From: Diphasiastrum complanatum
Taxonomy: Eukaryota > Streptophyta > Lycopodiopsida > Lycopodiales > Lycopodiaceae
Direction: 5' to 3'
Length of the DNA stretch: 64,000 bases
NCBI GenBank assembly: GCA_029204225.1
Contig: CM055103.1
Location: 26,326,293-26,390,292, forward strand
Part shown: positions 8,970-20,750 of the stretch, piece after piece
Numbering within the stretch: position 1 is the first letter of the stretch
How the letters are laid out: each line of letters opens with the position of its first letter
Notes under the pieces: model-generated
The model's input: only the letters and a program-made list of their open reading frames with translations
What the model was told of the DNA's origin: nothing
Databases searched by the model: none
Position numbers and translations under genes: made by a program

Positions 8970-11900
8970 TTGGCAAGTCTAAGGTACATTTATCTACAAC
9001 TCCAAGAGCATCTCTTAACTTGAAAAATGAATCTTTAGCCAAAGGTTTGGTTAAGATGTCAGCTATGCACTCAGATGGCAGATGATGAAGTTGAACCTGC
9101 TTGGATTGCACCTTCTCCCTCTCAAAGTGATGAGCTATCTCAATATGCTTTGTTCTAACATGAAAGATCGGATTGGTAGCAATTTGTTGAGAAGCTTGAT
9201 TGTCACACTAGATTCAAGGGATCTCCTTGGCCTTTAGCACTTGAAGCTCCACCAAAAGTCTTGTTAGCCATAGGAGTTCTTTGGTTGTTGAAGTCAATGC
9301 CTTGTACTCGGCTTCACAAGAGGAAAGAGAAATTGTATCTTGCTTTTTGGAAAGCCAAGATATCACTCCTCCACAAAGAAAAGTGACAAATGCACTTATG
9401 GATCTTCTATCCATCTTGTCTCCTACAAAATCTGAATCCGAAAATGCCCTCAAGTACAAGTTAGATCCTTGATAGAGAATGCCAAAAAATCTAGTAGAAG
9501 AGACATATCTAAGCACTCTCTTGGCACTTTTCCCATGATGCATCAAAGGATCTTGCATATATTGACTTAACTTGCTTACACTATAACACAAATCTGGTCT
9601 AGTGATTGTCAAATAGATTAAGGAGCCTATTAGCTTTCTAAAGAGTGTGATGTCCTCAAAGGATGCTTCATCACAATCATTAGTAACTTTACAAACTTGC
9701 ACCATTGGGTGTCAATCCCCTTACAATCTTTCATGCCAAACCTTTCAATAATGTAAGTAACATACTTTGATTGACTTATAAAAGTAAAATCACTACCTCT
9801 AGTAACTTCTATTCCAAGTATGAACTTAGGAAGTCCTAGATCTACCATCTTGAATTCACTAGACAAAGAAGTTTTAACATTTCTTATGCCTTCACCATCA
9901 TTTCCTGTCAATATGATATCATCAAAATAAAGTACTAAAATGATGATCTTTCCATCATTACATTTGATGTACAAAGAAGGCTCATAAGAGCTAATCACAA
10001 AGCCAAGAGAATAGAGAAAATCATGCAACCTAGAGTACCAAGCTCTAGGTGCTTGCTTCAAGCCATATAGGCTCTTCCTTAAGTGGCAAACCTTGTCCTC
10101 CTCACCATCCTTGATGAAGCCCTCAGGTTGCAATATGTATATTTCCTCCTCCAAGTAGCCATTCAAGAAAGCATTTGTCACATCTGTTTGATAGAGATTA
10201 AACCTGAATAAAGTAGCAATACAAATGAACAATCTAATGGTTACAAGCGTTGCTACAGGAGCACATGTTTCTTCATAATACATGCCTTTAGTTTGAAGAA
10301 ACCCCTTACCAACCAATCTAGCTTTGTACTTACTTATAGATCCATCTTGATTGTACTTTAATCTATAGATCCACTTACATGCAAGTGGCTTCTTCCCATA
10401 TGGAAGGTGTACAAGATTCCAAGTTTGATTATCTATCAAAGCATCAAACTCTACTTCCATTGCATCTCTCCAAACTTGTGATCTACTTGCATCTTCATAA
10501 CATGATGGCTCTTCAAGCATTGTGGTTAGAAAAGAGTAAGAGCTAGAAGGATTTGTGTCTTTCCTTTGCTTTCCTTTCTCAAAGTATGTGAGCCTTGAAG
10601 GCTCGGCCTTGCTCCTTGTGGATCTTCTCGGCTCCTTTGGAGCTTGATTTTGATCTTCCAAAAGATCATTTTCAAGAGGCTCCTCCTCGGGTGTTGCAAG
10701 ATCTTCATCACTTAAAAGATTAGATGCATTTGGAGATATCTTGTAACTTTGAGATTCATCAAATAAGACATCCTTGCTAATTTTTACTTTTCTTGAAATA
10801 GGATCAAATATCCTATATCCTTTGCTATTTTCACTATGGCCTACAAATATTCCTTTGAAAGAAGTTGCATCTTCTTTCCTTCTTGTTTCCAAAGGAATGT
10901 GGACATAACATTTACATCCAAATACTTTAAAATCTTTTACATTGGGCTTATTGCCAAACAAAGCTTGAAATGGTGAGATCCCACCAATAGCACCACTAAG
11001 AAGCCTATTACATAAGTAATTAGCACAACTTATGGCCTCCCCCAAAAAAGTGATGGGTAGAGATGCATCAAGTCTTAAAGACGTTGCACATTCACAAAGA
11101 CTCCTATTTTTCCTCTCGACCACGCCATTTTGTTAGGGGGTGTAGGGACAAGTGAGTTCTCTTTTAATGCCATTTATCTCACAAAAGTCTCTCATCTTGT
11201 TGGAGATATACTCTCCTCCATTATCACATCTTAGAACTTTAATGCAAGAACTAAGTTGCTTTTTCAATAGAGACTTAAACTTTACAAAAGCTTCATATAC
11301 AAGGCTTTTCTTAGGCAATAATTCAATCCAAGTGTATCTAGTACAATCATCTATAAAGGTCACATACATTAAAGCACCTCCATTACTTTTATGAGAAAAA
11401 GCATGTACATCCGAATGGATAAGATCTAAAGGTGAGGTAGATCTTGTTAAAGATCTCTTGTAGGAAGTCTTGTGTGACTTTGCAAGGCCACATGCCTCGC
11501 ACACTGTGCCACAATTCTTGAAAGCTTTTGGTAGGCCAAGAGCTAGCTCCTTTGATGCCATGGATTCCATTGATTGAAGATTAGGATGGCCCAATCTTTT
11601 CTGCCAAAGCTTCACTTGAGTCAACTCCTCCCTAACCATATTCACACTTTCAATAGCCACATTAGCATCCAACTTAAAGAGCCTTCCTTGCTTAATGCCA
11701 CTAGCTATGCACTTATCATTTTTCAAGATGGAACACGCGCCATTCTTAAAATATACATCTAGTCCATTGTCCATTAATTGACCAACACTAAGCAAGTTTC
11801 TTGTAATGGATGGAACATACAAAACATTATCAAGATCTATCCTCTTAGATGATCCTAAGCATAATGGAATAGATCCTATGCCATCTATCTTGCATTCTTG

Positions 11901-12010
11901 ATCACTAGCAGTGTAGATTGAATTCTTAGAATCAATACAAGAAAGTAGATTAGAAAAATAATGCTTGTTGAATGACATGTGGGAACTAGCCCCACTATCA
12001 ATCTACCATG
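8970..12010 (-). pseudogene. Ty1/copia gag-pol remnant, protease to RNase H (element A)
   Basis: Read on the minus strand from 12010: the protease motif IDSGASSHM (just before 11978), the GAG-pre-integrase region with WQKRLGHPNLQSM, the integrase core (HSDVHAFS, FIDDCTRYTW, DNGGEY), then NGVVERKNRS and the integrase C-terminus. RT follows, with CKWIYRLKYNQDGSI, KARLVGKGF, TDVTNAFLNGYLEEEIY and the catalytic YFDD (9925 region). RNase H follows, with SSCEAEYKAL. The frame is broken by one CAA-to-TAA type stop at 11130-11132 (P-stop-QNG where family members read PQQNG), a frameshift near 9705, and a stop just upstream of 9214. RNase H sequence continues to about 8970. gag is cut off near 12010. 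Domain order PR-IN-RT-RH is copia. Apart from these few lesions the element is rather complete, so it is younger than its neighbours. Confidence 0.93.
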
Positions 12011-12201
12011 TCTCTTGGCTCGATCTTGGTGTGCTGACTCAAAACTCCATTCGCTGATCATAACCATCAACATACTGCCTCTGATGAAGCGTTGGACTGG
12101 CTCGCGGCACAAAACCGTTAACAAGAATGATGGCTGCCCCCAGAAATGCATACGGCTGTAGGAAATGCGATGGAGGGTTGGTTGTAGGTTTGGAAACTGC
12201 C

Positions 12202-13321
12202 TGTAGCGCAGGCATCCCAAAGGGAGCCGAGAACCACGACTTAGCTTTCCAGCCTTCAACTCTTGCCATCCAAACCCACTTGACATACAAGCAGCCAACT
12301 CGCCAACAACCATCAGACTTAACCAACTTGCAGTTCCGAAAACCAACATTGAGATCCAACCTGGCGCCATGCCAGATTGGGGGTCTCGATGTGGGTGACT
12401 TCCCTCCAAGCAAGCCGCCCGGCATATATCAAACTTAACCGACTCGAAGCTTCGTTACAAATGAGTAACATCCATTCCAAGCAAGCGATCTGACTTACAT
12501 CAGACTTAACCAACTAAAAGCTTCGTCACGAGCGTTGGAAGCCAACCTGGTGCCACGCCAGACTGGACAACCATAAATAGGTAACTTCCACCCAAGCAAG
12601 CCATCCAACTCAGCCGACAGGTTAGAGCCCGTTCCCCGAGAGCTTAACCCATTCACGTTCATGCAAGGAACACTCAGAACCACAAGCTGCGACAGATATG
12701 GAGACAACCAGTTCCTGGACCAAAGGGTCCTGACAGCATATCGCTGGCGCCACGGACCGAATGGCCCCGACGGCATACCGCTGGCGTCCCGAACACTGAA
12801 ACCCAGAAGGTAATCAGAGTCAATTTGATGAAAATCCCACTTTATTGATAAATATGAGAAGGTTACATTTCAAGTGTGTGACCAACCCTAGTCTCCGGAG
12901 AGCTGGCATGCCAAGGCGAGTGCCAGGACAACATTCCAGCAAGGGAGGCTGAGACTTGGTTGGAGCTCGCCCTGAGTCGCAACCCGCAATCCCCTATAGT
13001 ATTGGTGGGATTCGGCACCCCCCCATCATACCAAGCACTCTACCCAGGCTGGTAAAGCACATTTTTCTCTCTCTAGATTTTACTGATTCCCAGGCTTCCT
13101 TTAATCATGCCTAGATCGTGTGAGGTGATTGCACATCGATTTGAGCTCTCTGGACTTCGCTAGAACCAATCAAAGATTTTCAGCCATAGGAACTTGGCGT
13201 CGGTTGGATTCTGGTCACAGTGGCGCCGGGAGCGGCGGCGGTGGCGCCGAGAGCAGCAGGGGTGTTGTTGGCGTCGGGGACAATGCTGGCGCCAGTGGCG
13301 CCAGAAGGTAGCTTTACAACA
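12202..13321 (-). mobile_element. 3' LTR of non-autonomous gypsy element M1
   Basis: The LTR reads on the minus strand from TGTTGTAAAGCTACC (13321) to TGCGCTACA (12202), 1,120 bp. It follows a polypurine tract at 13335-13322, which identifies it as the 3' LTR. It shares its full length with the LTRs at 16562-17717 and 20751-21992. It contains a block of GGCGCC words near its start, a CAATAAAGTGG poly(A)-like site and a long U5. A short internal deletion removes AGCTTGTAA next to the start. Confidence 0.88.
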
Positions 13322-13335
13322 TCCACCCCACCTTT
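13322..13335 (-). other. Polypurine tract of element M1
   Basis: On the minus strand the sequence AAAGGTGGGGTGGA directly precedes the LTR start TGTTGTAAAG. Polypurine tracts prime plus-strand synthesis in LTR retrotransposons. A nearly identical tract (AACTGGGGTGGA) precedes the LTR of M3 at 17718. Confidence 0.8.
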
Positions 13336-15632
13336 ATAAAATCTGACGTCCTCATCAGATGTCACATTAAAGTAAAGGTGTCTCCCAATTAAAATAACTA
13401 TACATTTAAGCTACTTGGCACAGTACTCAAATTACTGGCCACTTTTTATTAACATTAAAGCTGGCACACCACAAGTCGGAGGCTCAACTCTTTGTACTGA
13501 AAAATTACATAACTTGAAAATATATCTTTGTCTGGGAAAAGCGTAGATTTGATATCGCTTTCGTAAAACCCGAGAACCTTATTAACTGGTGACAGAGGCC
13601 TTTCTTTGAAATGTTCGCCCCTGTCGCTTCTGACTTTCGACTTTGGAACTCCTTTGAGCTCCTGATTTGTCCTTGATGCACTTTGTGTTGGGCTCCCTGA
13701 GCTCCAGATTTGTTCAGTTCCGCACAGGTATCAAGGCTCCCTGAGCCGAAGGATTTATCGTTTGATTGTCCACTTGATGGTCCACTCCGTGTCTTGTTGC
13801 TTCTGCACCTTGATTTCTCTCCTTGTCCAAGCCTGATCTTGATACTTTTCCATCTTGGCTCTTTAAGGTAGGCAAAGATTGAGTACTCCGCAATGCACCT
13901 CTCACTTAGCTTGAAGTAGCTCTTTGAATCAGCCCAGATGTAACCATTGACCTCGTGGAAAGCCAAAGGGTCGCACCAGTTTGATCCGCATCCGAACTAT
14001 CTCTTCGCGTTTGTTTGAAGCACCATGTCCGTCGCGCAAAACTTGACTTTCACAATTCCATCACTGGTTAGTTGCCTCACAGTCAGAACAAGAAGTGTAC
14101 ATCGAGCTTGGCTTCAAGTAGCTCTCTTTGAATCAGACACATGCACCTAGTCCGATCTTAATGCGAACTGTCCCTTAGCGTCCGTTCGAAATACCAAGTC
14201 TCTCATGCAAGACTCAACTTTCACAATTCCTTCATTGATCAGCTGCCTTACACGTAACACAAGCCAGCGTACTCATATGTTTCCTCATCATTGCTGGTCC
14301 AGAGAAAACCTATAACAAGCTTTTCTTTCCACAACAAAAACTTGTCAACTTATTAGGTCCAAAGTTCGCTAGTCTCCTCGTGTGAGTATGGCTAGGTCAC
14401 CTTGAATTTGCCCCCGTTTTGATCAACTTTCATGTAAAATTTGCCCAAGGAGAGAGGTGTGTGTGATAATTTCCCCTCCACTTATAAAATCAACTGACCG
14501 GACTTAAAGTAGAGTTCTTCGGACAAAAAGCCTTTCCAACACTTTGCTTCCCATCTGCTAGATTATGGCTGATCCAACTTGTTGCCAATCTCTGAAGAGG
14601 ATCCTGGTTTTTTCCCGTTTGAGGAAAAACCAACTGATACTAGATATCACCCATGCTCAGTGAGTTTCAGTTCCGAAGGTGGCCGTCCCAAATGAAGACC
14701 AACTCCTCCATAGAAGATGTCCCCTTAAATTGCCCTTTCCAACTTTTGACTTTCTGCTTGCGATTGGTGGGCGTCGTTGCAAATGAAACTAACCCAAGAA
14801 ACACAGTAGTCGTCCATCCTTTGCAAACATCGAGTCGTTTCGTTGTCGTTCACGTGCGAGTACTTGAACTGCAAATCCGCCCCACAGATTCTGTAGTCCT
14901 CTTTGTTTGATGGTATCAGCCTTCAAAAGAAAAGGTTCCTTCTCGAGCCATCAGCTCCTTGTATCACAAGCAATCATGCAAACCAGGCAAAGCACGAGTA
15001 CTAAGACTCACCACGAATACGTACAAGTAAGACACTCAGGTAGGTTTACTAACAAGTAACAAAGACAAGGTCCCCCTTTGAGATAGTCCTGCCAACGGAC
15101 CTTTGCCTGGCCGCGCCCATACAAATCGATCACGGAATCAGCCCACATAGGACACCCCTCCAACTATCCGTGCTTTCACCATTAAGCAGCACATTGCCTC
15201 AGTCACGCCCCACCACTTTCTGGTCGATAGCCCTTATAGCTAAACGATCGGCAGCTATCCCGCACCGGCAACTAACCACTCGTGCTTTACACCCGAATTC
15301 GAGCAGCATCTCTATATCAATGGTTAACCCGTACAGTTCGAATATGTCGCCCCGCACCGCACAAGGCACAGACCGTGCTTACACCAACCTAATGGCAGCA
15401 CACTGCCTCATCTGTCCTACATGCAGACAGCGCCAGGCCCGAACCGTGAGAACTGACCGTGCTTACACCTCAAGGGCAGCACCTTGACTCATCAAGTCCC
15501 CCGTTCTGCCGACCACCCCGACTGTGGACGCACCCGTGCTTAGACTGTGGGCAGCACCTTGCACAACAGTTGTCTTGATGAACCCCAAACAGTGGCCATT
15601 TTCGTGAGATTCGCATAGCTGACCGGCCAGTC
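13336..15632 (-). mobile_element. Internal region of non-autonomous gypsy element M1
   Basis: The ~2.3 kb between primer site and polypurine tract has no gag or pol. It starts (minus sense, 15632 downward) with the leader shared with the coding element at 25.6 kb, including GTGCT...AGCAC stem-loops, then continues with sequence found only in M1, M3 and 22.15-23.13 kb. The longest frame is 153 codons on the minus strand (13966-13505), opening MAFHEVNGYIWADSKSYFKL; a shorter version recurs in M3 at 18361-18170. I cannot assign it. Inside the body, ~190 bp at 13906-14095 is repeated in degenerate form at about 14110-14280 (AAGTAGCTCTCTTTGAATCA, ACTTTCACAATTCC). The layout fits a LARD-like parasite of a coding gypsy element. 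Confidence 0.8.
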
Positions 15633-15645
15633 GGCTCTGATACCA
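15633..15645 (-). other. Primer-binding site of M1 (initiator-Met tRNA type)
   Basis: On the minus strand TGGTATCAGAGCC lies two bases after the LTR end (...TACA at 15648). It is the standard plant primer site complementary to the 3' end of initiator methionine tRNA, and it fixes the 5' LTR end of M1. Confidence 0.9.
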
Positions 15646-15647
15646 CA

Positions 15648-16561
15648 TGTAGCGCAGACATCCCAAAGGGAGCCGGGAACCACGACATAGCTTCCCAGCC
15701 TTCAACCCTTGCCATCCAAACCCACTTGACTTACAAGAAGCCAACTCGCCAACAACGATCAGACTTAACCAACTCGAAGTTCCAAAAAAAAACATTGAGA
15801 TCCAACCTGGCGCCATGCCAGATCGGGGGTCCCGATGTGGGTGACTTCCCTCCAAGTAAGCCACCCGACATACATGAAACTTAACCAAGTCGAAGCTTCG
15901 TTACAAACGAGTAACATCCATTCCAAGCAAGCAATCTGACTTACATCAGACTTAACCAACTGAAAACTTCGTCACGAGCGCTGGAAGCCAACCTGGTGCC
16001 ACGCCAGACTCGACAGCCATAAACAGGTAATTTCCACCCAAGCAAGCCATCCAACTCAGCCGACAGGTTAGAGCCCGTTCCCCAAGATCTTAACCCATTC
16101 ACGTTTATGCAAGGAACACTCAGAACCAGAAGCCGCGACAGATATGGAGACAACCAGCTCCTAGACCAAAGGGTCCTGACAGCATACCACTGATGCCACG
16201 GACCGAATGGTCCTGACGGCATACCGCTGGCGTCCCGAGATACGACCCTCAACTATGTGCCAACTTAAAAATTTTGAAACAGCCTTACAACTGGAGCTTT
16301 TACCGAACACTGAAACCCAGAAGGTAGTCAGAGTCAGTTTGCGACAAATCCCACTTTATTGATAAATCTGAGAAGGTTACATTTCAAGTGTGTGACCAAC
16401 CCTAGTCTCCGGGGGGCTAGCATGCCAAGGCGAGTGCCAGGACAACATTCCAGCAAGGGAGGCTGAGACTTGGTTGGAGCTCACCCTGAGTCGCAACCCG
16501 CACTCCCCGATAGTAGTGGTGGGATTCGGCACCCTCTCTTATACCAAGCACTCTACCCAGG
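15648..16561 (-). mobile_element. 5' LTR of M1, truncated
   Basis: This LTR ends TACA at 15648 next to the primer site and runs upstream (to higher coordinates) until 16561, where it is cut in the CTCTACCCAGG region. The first ~250 bp of the LTR (with TGTTG start and GGCGCC block) are missing because the LTR of M3 begins at 16562. Element M1 thus spans 12202-16561. Confidence 0.85.
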
Positions 16562-17717
16562 TGTAGCGCAGGCATCCCAAAGGGAGTCGGGAACCACGAC
16601 TAAGCTTCCCAGCCTTCAACTCTTGCCATCCAAACCCACTTGACATACAAGAAGCCAACTAGCCAAAAACGATCAGACTTAACCAACTTGAAGTTCCAGA
16701 AACCAACATTGAGATCCAACCTGGCGCCATGCCAGATCGGGGGTCTCGATGTGGGTGACTTCCCTCCAAGCAAGCCGCCCGACATACATCAAACTTAACC
16801 AAGTCGAAGCTTCGTTACAAACGAGTAACATCCATTCCAAGCAAGCGGTCTAACTTACATCAGACTTAACCAACTAAAAGCTTCGTCACGAGCGTTGGAA
16901 GCCAACCTGGCGCCACGCCAGACTGGACAACCATAAACAGGTAACTTCCACCCAAACAAGCCATCCAACTCAGCCGACAGGTTAAAGCCCATTCCCCAAG
17001 AGCTTAACCTATTCAAGTTCATGAAAGGAACACTCAGAACCACAAGCCGCGACAGATATGGAGACAACCAGTTCCTGGACCAAATGGTCCCAACAGCATA
17101 CCGCTGGCGTCCCGGGATACGACCCTCAGCTATGTGCCAACTTAAAAATTTTGAAGCGGCCTTACAACTGGCGCTTTTACCGAACACTGAAACTCATAAA
17201 TAAGGTAATCAGAGTCAGTTTGAGAAAAATCCCACTTTATTGATAAATCTGAGAAGGTTAAATTTCAAGTGTGTGACCGACCCTAGTCTCCGGGGCGCTA
17301 GCATGCCAAGGCGATAGCTATGACAACATTCCAGCAAAGGAGGCTGAGACTTGGTTGGAGCTCGCCCTGAGTCGCAACCCGCACTGCCCTATAGTATTGG
17401 TGGGATTCGGCACCCCCCTCATACCAAGCACTCTACCCAGGCGGGTAAAGCACGTTTTTCTCTCTTTAAGATTTTCTCTCTCTAGATTTTATTGATCCCC
17501 AGGCTTCCTTTAATCATGCCTAGATCGTGTGAGGTGATTGCACATCGATCTGAGCTCTCTGGACTTCGCTAGAACCGATCAAAGATTTTCAGCCATAGGA
17601 ACTTGGCGCCGGCTGGATTCTGGTCAGAGTGGCGCCGGGAGCGGCGCCGGGAGCAGCAGGGGCGCTGCTGGCGCCAATGGAGCCGGAAGTAAAGCTTGTA
17701 AAGGTAGCTTTACAACA
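16562..17717 (-). mobile_element. 3' LTR of non-autonomous gypsy element M3
   Basis: The LTR is complete at 1,156 bp, from TGTTGTAAAGCTACC at 17717 to GCGCTACA at 16562 on the minus strand. The upstream polypurine tract marks it as a 3' LTR. It abuts the truncated 5' LTR of M1, consistent with M3 inserting into that LTR. Its GGCGCC block is shorter than in M1 or in the plus-strand LTRs. Confidence 0.88.
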
Positions 17718-19599
17718 TCCACCCCAGTTTTATAAAATCTGATGTCCTCATCAGATGTCAGATATAAGTAAAGGTGTCTCCAAATCAAAATAACTATACA
17801 TTTAAGCTACTTGGCACAGTACTCAATTTACTGGCCACTTTTTATTAACATTGAAGCTGGCACACCACAAGTCGGAGGCTCAGCTCTCTATATTGAAAAT
17901 TTACATAACTTAAAATATCTCTTTGTCTGGTAAAAGTGTAGATTTTATATCGCTTTCGTAAAACCCAAGAACCTTATTAACTGGTGACAGAGGCCTTTCT
18001 TTGAAATGTTCGCCCGTGTCACTTCTGACTTTCGAGTTTGGACCTCTTTTGAGCTCTTGATTTGTCCTTGATGCACTTTGTGTTGAGCTCTCTGAGCTCC
18101 AGATTTAATCAGTTTTGCACAGGTATCAAGGCTCCCTGAGCCAAAGGATTTATCGTTTGATTGCCCATTTTATGGTCCACTCCGTGCCTTGTTGCTTCTA
18201 CACCTTGATTTCTCTCCTTGTCCCAACCTGATCTTGATACATTTCCTTCTTGGCTCTTTAAGGTAGGCAAAGATTGAGTACTCCGCAATGCACCTCTCAG
18301 TTAGCTTGAAGTAGCTCTTTGAATCAGCCCAAATGTAACCATTGACCTCGTGGAAAGCCAAAGGGTCGCACCAGTTTTATCCGCATACGAACTATCTCTT
18401 TGCGTTTGTTTGAAGCACCATGTCCGTCGCGCAAAACTTGACTTTCACAATTCCATCATTGGTCAGTTGCGTCACAATCAAAACAAGAAGTGTACATCGA
18501 GCTTGGCTTCATGTAGCTCTCTTTGAATCATACACATGCACCCAGAGTTTCCACTAGTCCGATCTCAACGCGAACTGTCCCTTAGCGTCCGTTCAAAAAA
18601 CCAAGTCTCTCATGCAAGACTCAACTTCCACAGTTCCTTCATTGATCAGCTGCCTTACACGTAACACAAGCCAGCGTACTCATATGTTTCCTCATCATTG
18701 CTGGTCCAGAGAAAACCTATAACAAGCTTTTCTTTCCACAATAAAAACTTGTCAACTTATTAGGTCCAAAGTTCGCCACTCTTCTCGTGTGAGTATGGCT
18801 AGGTCACCCTGAATTTGCCCCCATTTTGATCAACTTTCATTCAGACAGGTTTACTAACAAGTAATAAGACAAGGTCCCCCTTTGAGATGGTCCTGCCAAC
18901 GGACCTTTTCCTGGCCGCGCCCATACAAATCGATCACAGAATTAGCCCACATAGGACACACCTCCAACTATCCGTGCTTTCACCATTAAGCAACACATTG
19001 CCTCAGTCATGCCCCACCACTTTTTGGTCGATAGCCCTTATAGCTAAACGATGGGCAACTATCCTTGAATATACCACCCCCATGGACGCCCCCGTGCTTT
19101 CACCGTTAGGCAGCACATTGCCTCAGTAACGCCCCCACCAAATCTAGTCGATAGCCCTTATAGCTAAACGATCGGCAACATACCCCCCAATCGTGGACGC
19201 AGCCGTGCTTTCATCGTTAGGCAGCACATTGCCTCAGTAATGCCCCCACCAAATTTGGTCGATAGTCCTTATAGCTAAACGAACGGTGGCTATCGAGAAT
19301 ATGTCACCCCGCACCCACAAGACACAAACCATGCTTACACCAACCTAATGGCAGCACATTGCCTCATCTGTCCTACGTGCAGACGGCGCCAGGCCCGAAC
19401 GGCGGAAACTGACCGTGCTTACACCTCAAGGGCAGCACCTTGACTCAGCAAGCCCCCGTTCTGCCAGCCACCCCGACCGTGGACGCCGTGCTTACACTGT
19501 GGGCAGCACCTTGCACAACAGTTGTCTTGATGAACCCCAAACCGTGGCCATTTCCGTGAGATCCGCATAGCTGACCGGCCAGTCGGCTCTGAAACCACA
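17718..19599 (-). mobile_element. Internal region of non-autonomous gypsy element M3
   Basis: The body matches M1 but lacks about 590 bp (the part corresponding to M1 14448-15035; the junction is near 18840). The primer site at 19597-19585 has one change (TGGTTTCAGAGCC). The leader carries three tandem copies of a ~115-bp unit starting near 18972, 19092 and 19203, where M1 has one. No gag or pol is present, only a 63-codon relic (18361-18170) of the M1 frame. Confidence 0.82.
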
Positions 19600-20348
19600 T
19601 GTAGCGTAGGCATCCCAAAGGGAGCCGGGAACCACGACTTAGCTTCCCAGCCTTCAACTCTTGCCATCCAAACCCACTTGACATACAATCAGCCAACTCG
19701 CCAACAACGATTAGACTTAACCAACTTGAAGTTCCGAAAACCAACATTGAGATCCAACCTGGAGCCATGCCAGATCGGGGGTCCCGATGTGGGTGACTTC
19801 CCTCCAAGCAAGCCGCCCGACATACATCAAACTTAATCAACTCGAAGCTTCGTTACAAACGAGTAACAACCATTCCAAGCAAGCGGTCTAACTTACATCA
19901 GACTTAACCAGCTAAGAGCTTCGTCACGAGCGCTGAAAGCCAACCTGGCGCAACGCCAGACTGGACAGCCATAAACAGGTAACTTCCACCCAAGCAAGCC
20001 ATCCAACTCAGTCGACAGGTTAGAGCCCGTTCCCCAAGAGCTTAACCCATTCACGTTCATGCAAGGAACACTCAGAACCACAAGCCGCGACAAATATGGA
20101 GACAACCAGTTCCTGGACCAAATGGTCCCGACAGCATACCGCTGGAGCCACGGACCGAATAGTCCCGACGGCATAACGCTGGCGTCCCGGGATACGACCC
20201 TCAGCTATGTGCCAACTTAGAAATTTGGAAGCGGCCTTACAACTGGCGCTTTTACCGAACACTGAAACCCAGAAGGTAATCAGAGGTAGTTTGAGAAAAA
20301 TCCCACTTTATTGATAAATCTGAGAAAGTTACATTTCAAGTGTGTGAC
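19600..20348 (-). mobile_element. 5' LTR of M3, truncated at the inversion point
   Basis: This LTR ends TACA at 19600 beside the primer site and is cut at 20348 within CACACACTTG. Its first ~490 bp are absent. At 20349 an LTR of the same family begins in the opposite orientation, so this is the centre of the array's inverted structure. Confidence 0.85.
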
Positions 20349-20750
20349 TGTTGTAAAGCTACCTTTACAAGCTTTACTTCCGGCGCCATCGGCGCAAGCT
20401 ATGTCCCCGGCGCCAGCAGCGCCTCTGCTGCTCCCGGAGCCAACGCCGCCGGCGCCGCTCCCGGCGCCACTGTGACCAGAATCCAGCCGGCGGCAAGTTC
20501 CTATGTTTGAAAATCTTTGATTGGGTCTAGCGGAGTCCAGAGAGCTCAGATCGATGTGCAATCACCTCACACGATCTAGGCATGATTAGAAGAAGCCTGG
20601 GTTCAATAAAATTTAGAGAGAGAAAATGACTTTCTAGAAAGAGAAAATTCTAGAGAGAGAAAAATGTGCTTTACCAGCTTGGGTAGAGTCCTTGGTATGA
20701 GGGGTGCCGAATCACACCAATACTATAGGGGAGTGCGGGTTGCGACTCAG
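20349..20750 (+). mobile_element. Partial gypsy-family LTR P1
   Basis: This is the first 402 bp of the LTR on the plus strand, starting TGTTGTAAAGCTACC and including the GGCGCC block, then cut at GTTGCGACTCAG where P2 starts. P2 therefore appears to have inserted into P1; the remainder of P1 is not found after P2. Confidence 0.82.

Noticed and set aside
15633-15645. Match to initiator tRNA sequence considered as a tRNA gene
   Set aside because: Only the 12-13 nt primer complement is present; no cloverleaf around any of the primer sites.
15463-16252. Several 80-140 codon frames in the LTR array with similar peptides
   Set aside because: They are the same LTR U5 and leader sequence read repeatedly in all copies; no codon bias, start context or domain.
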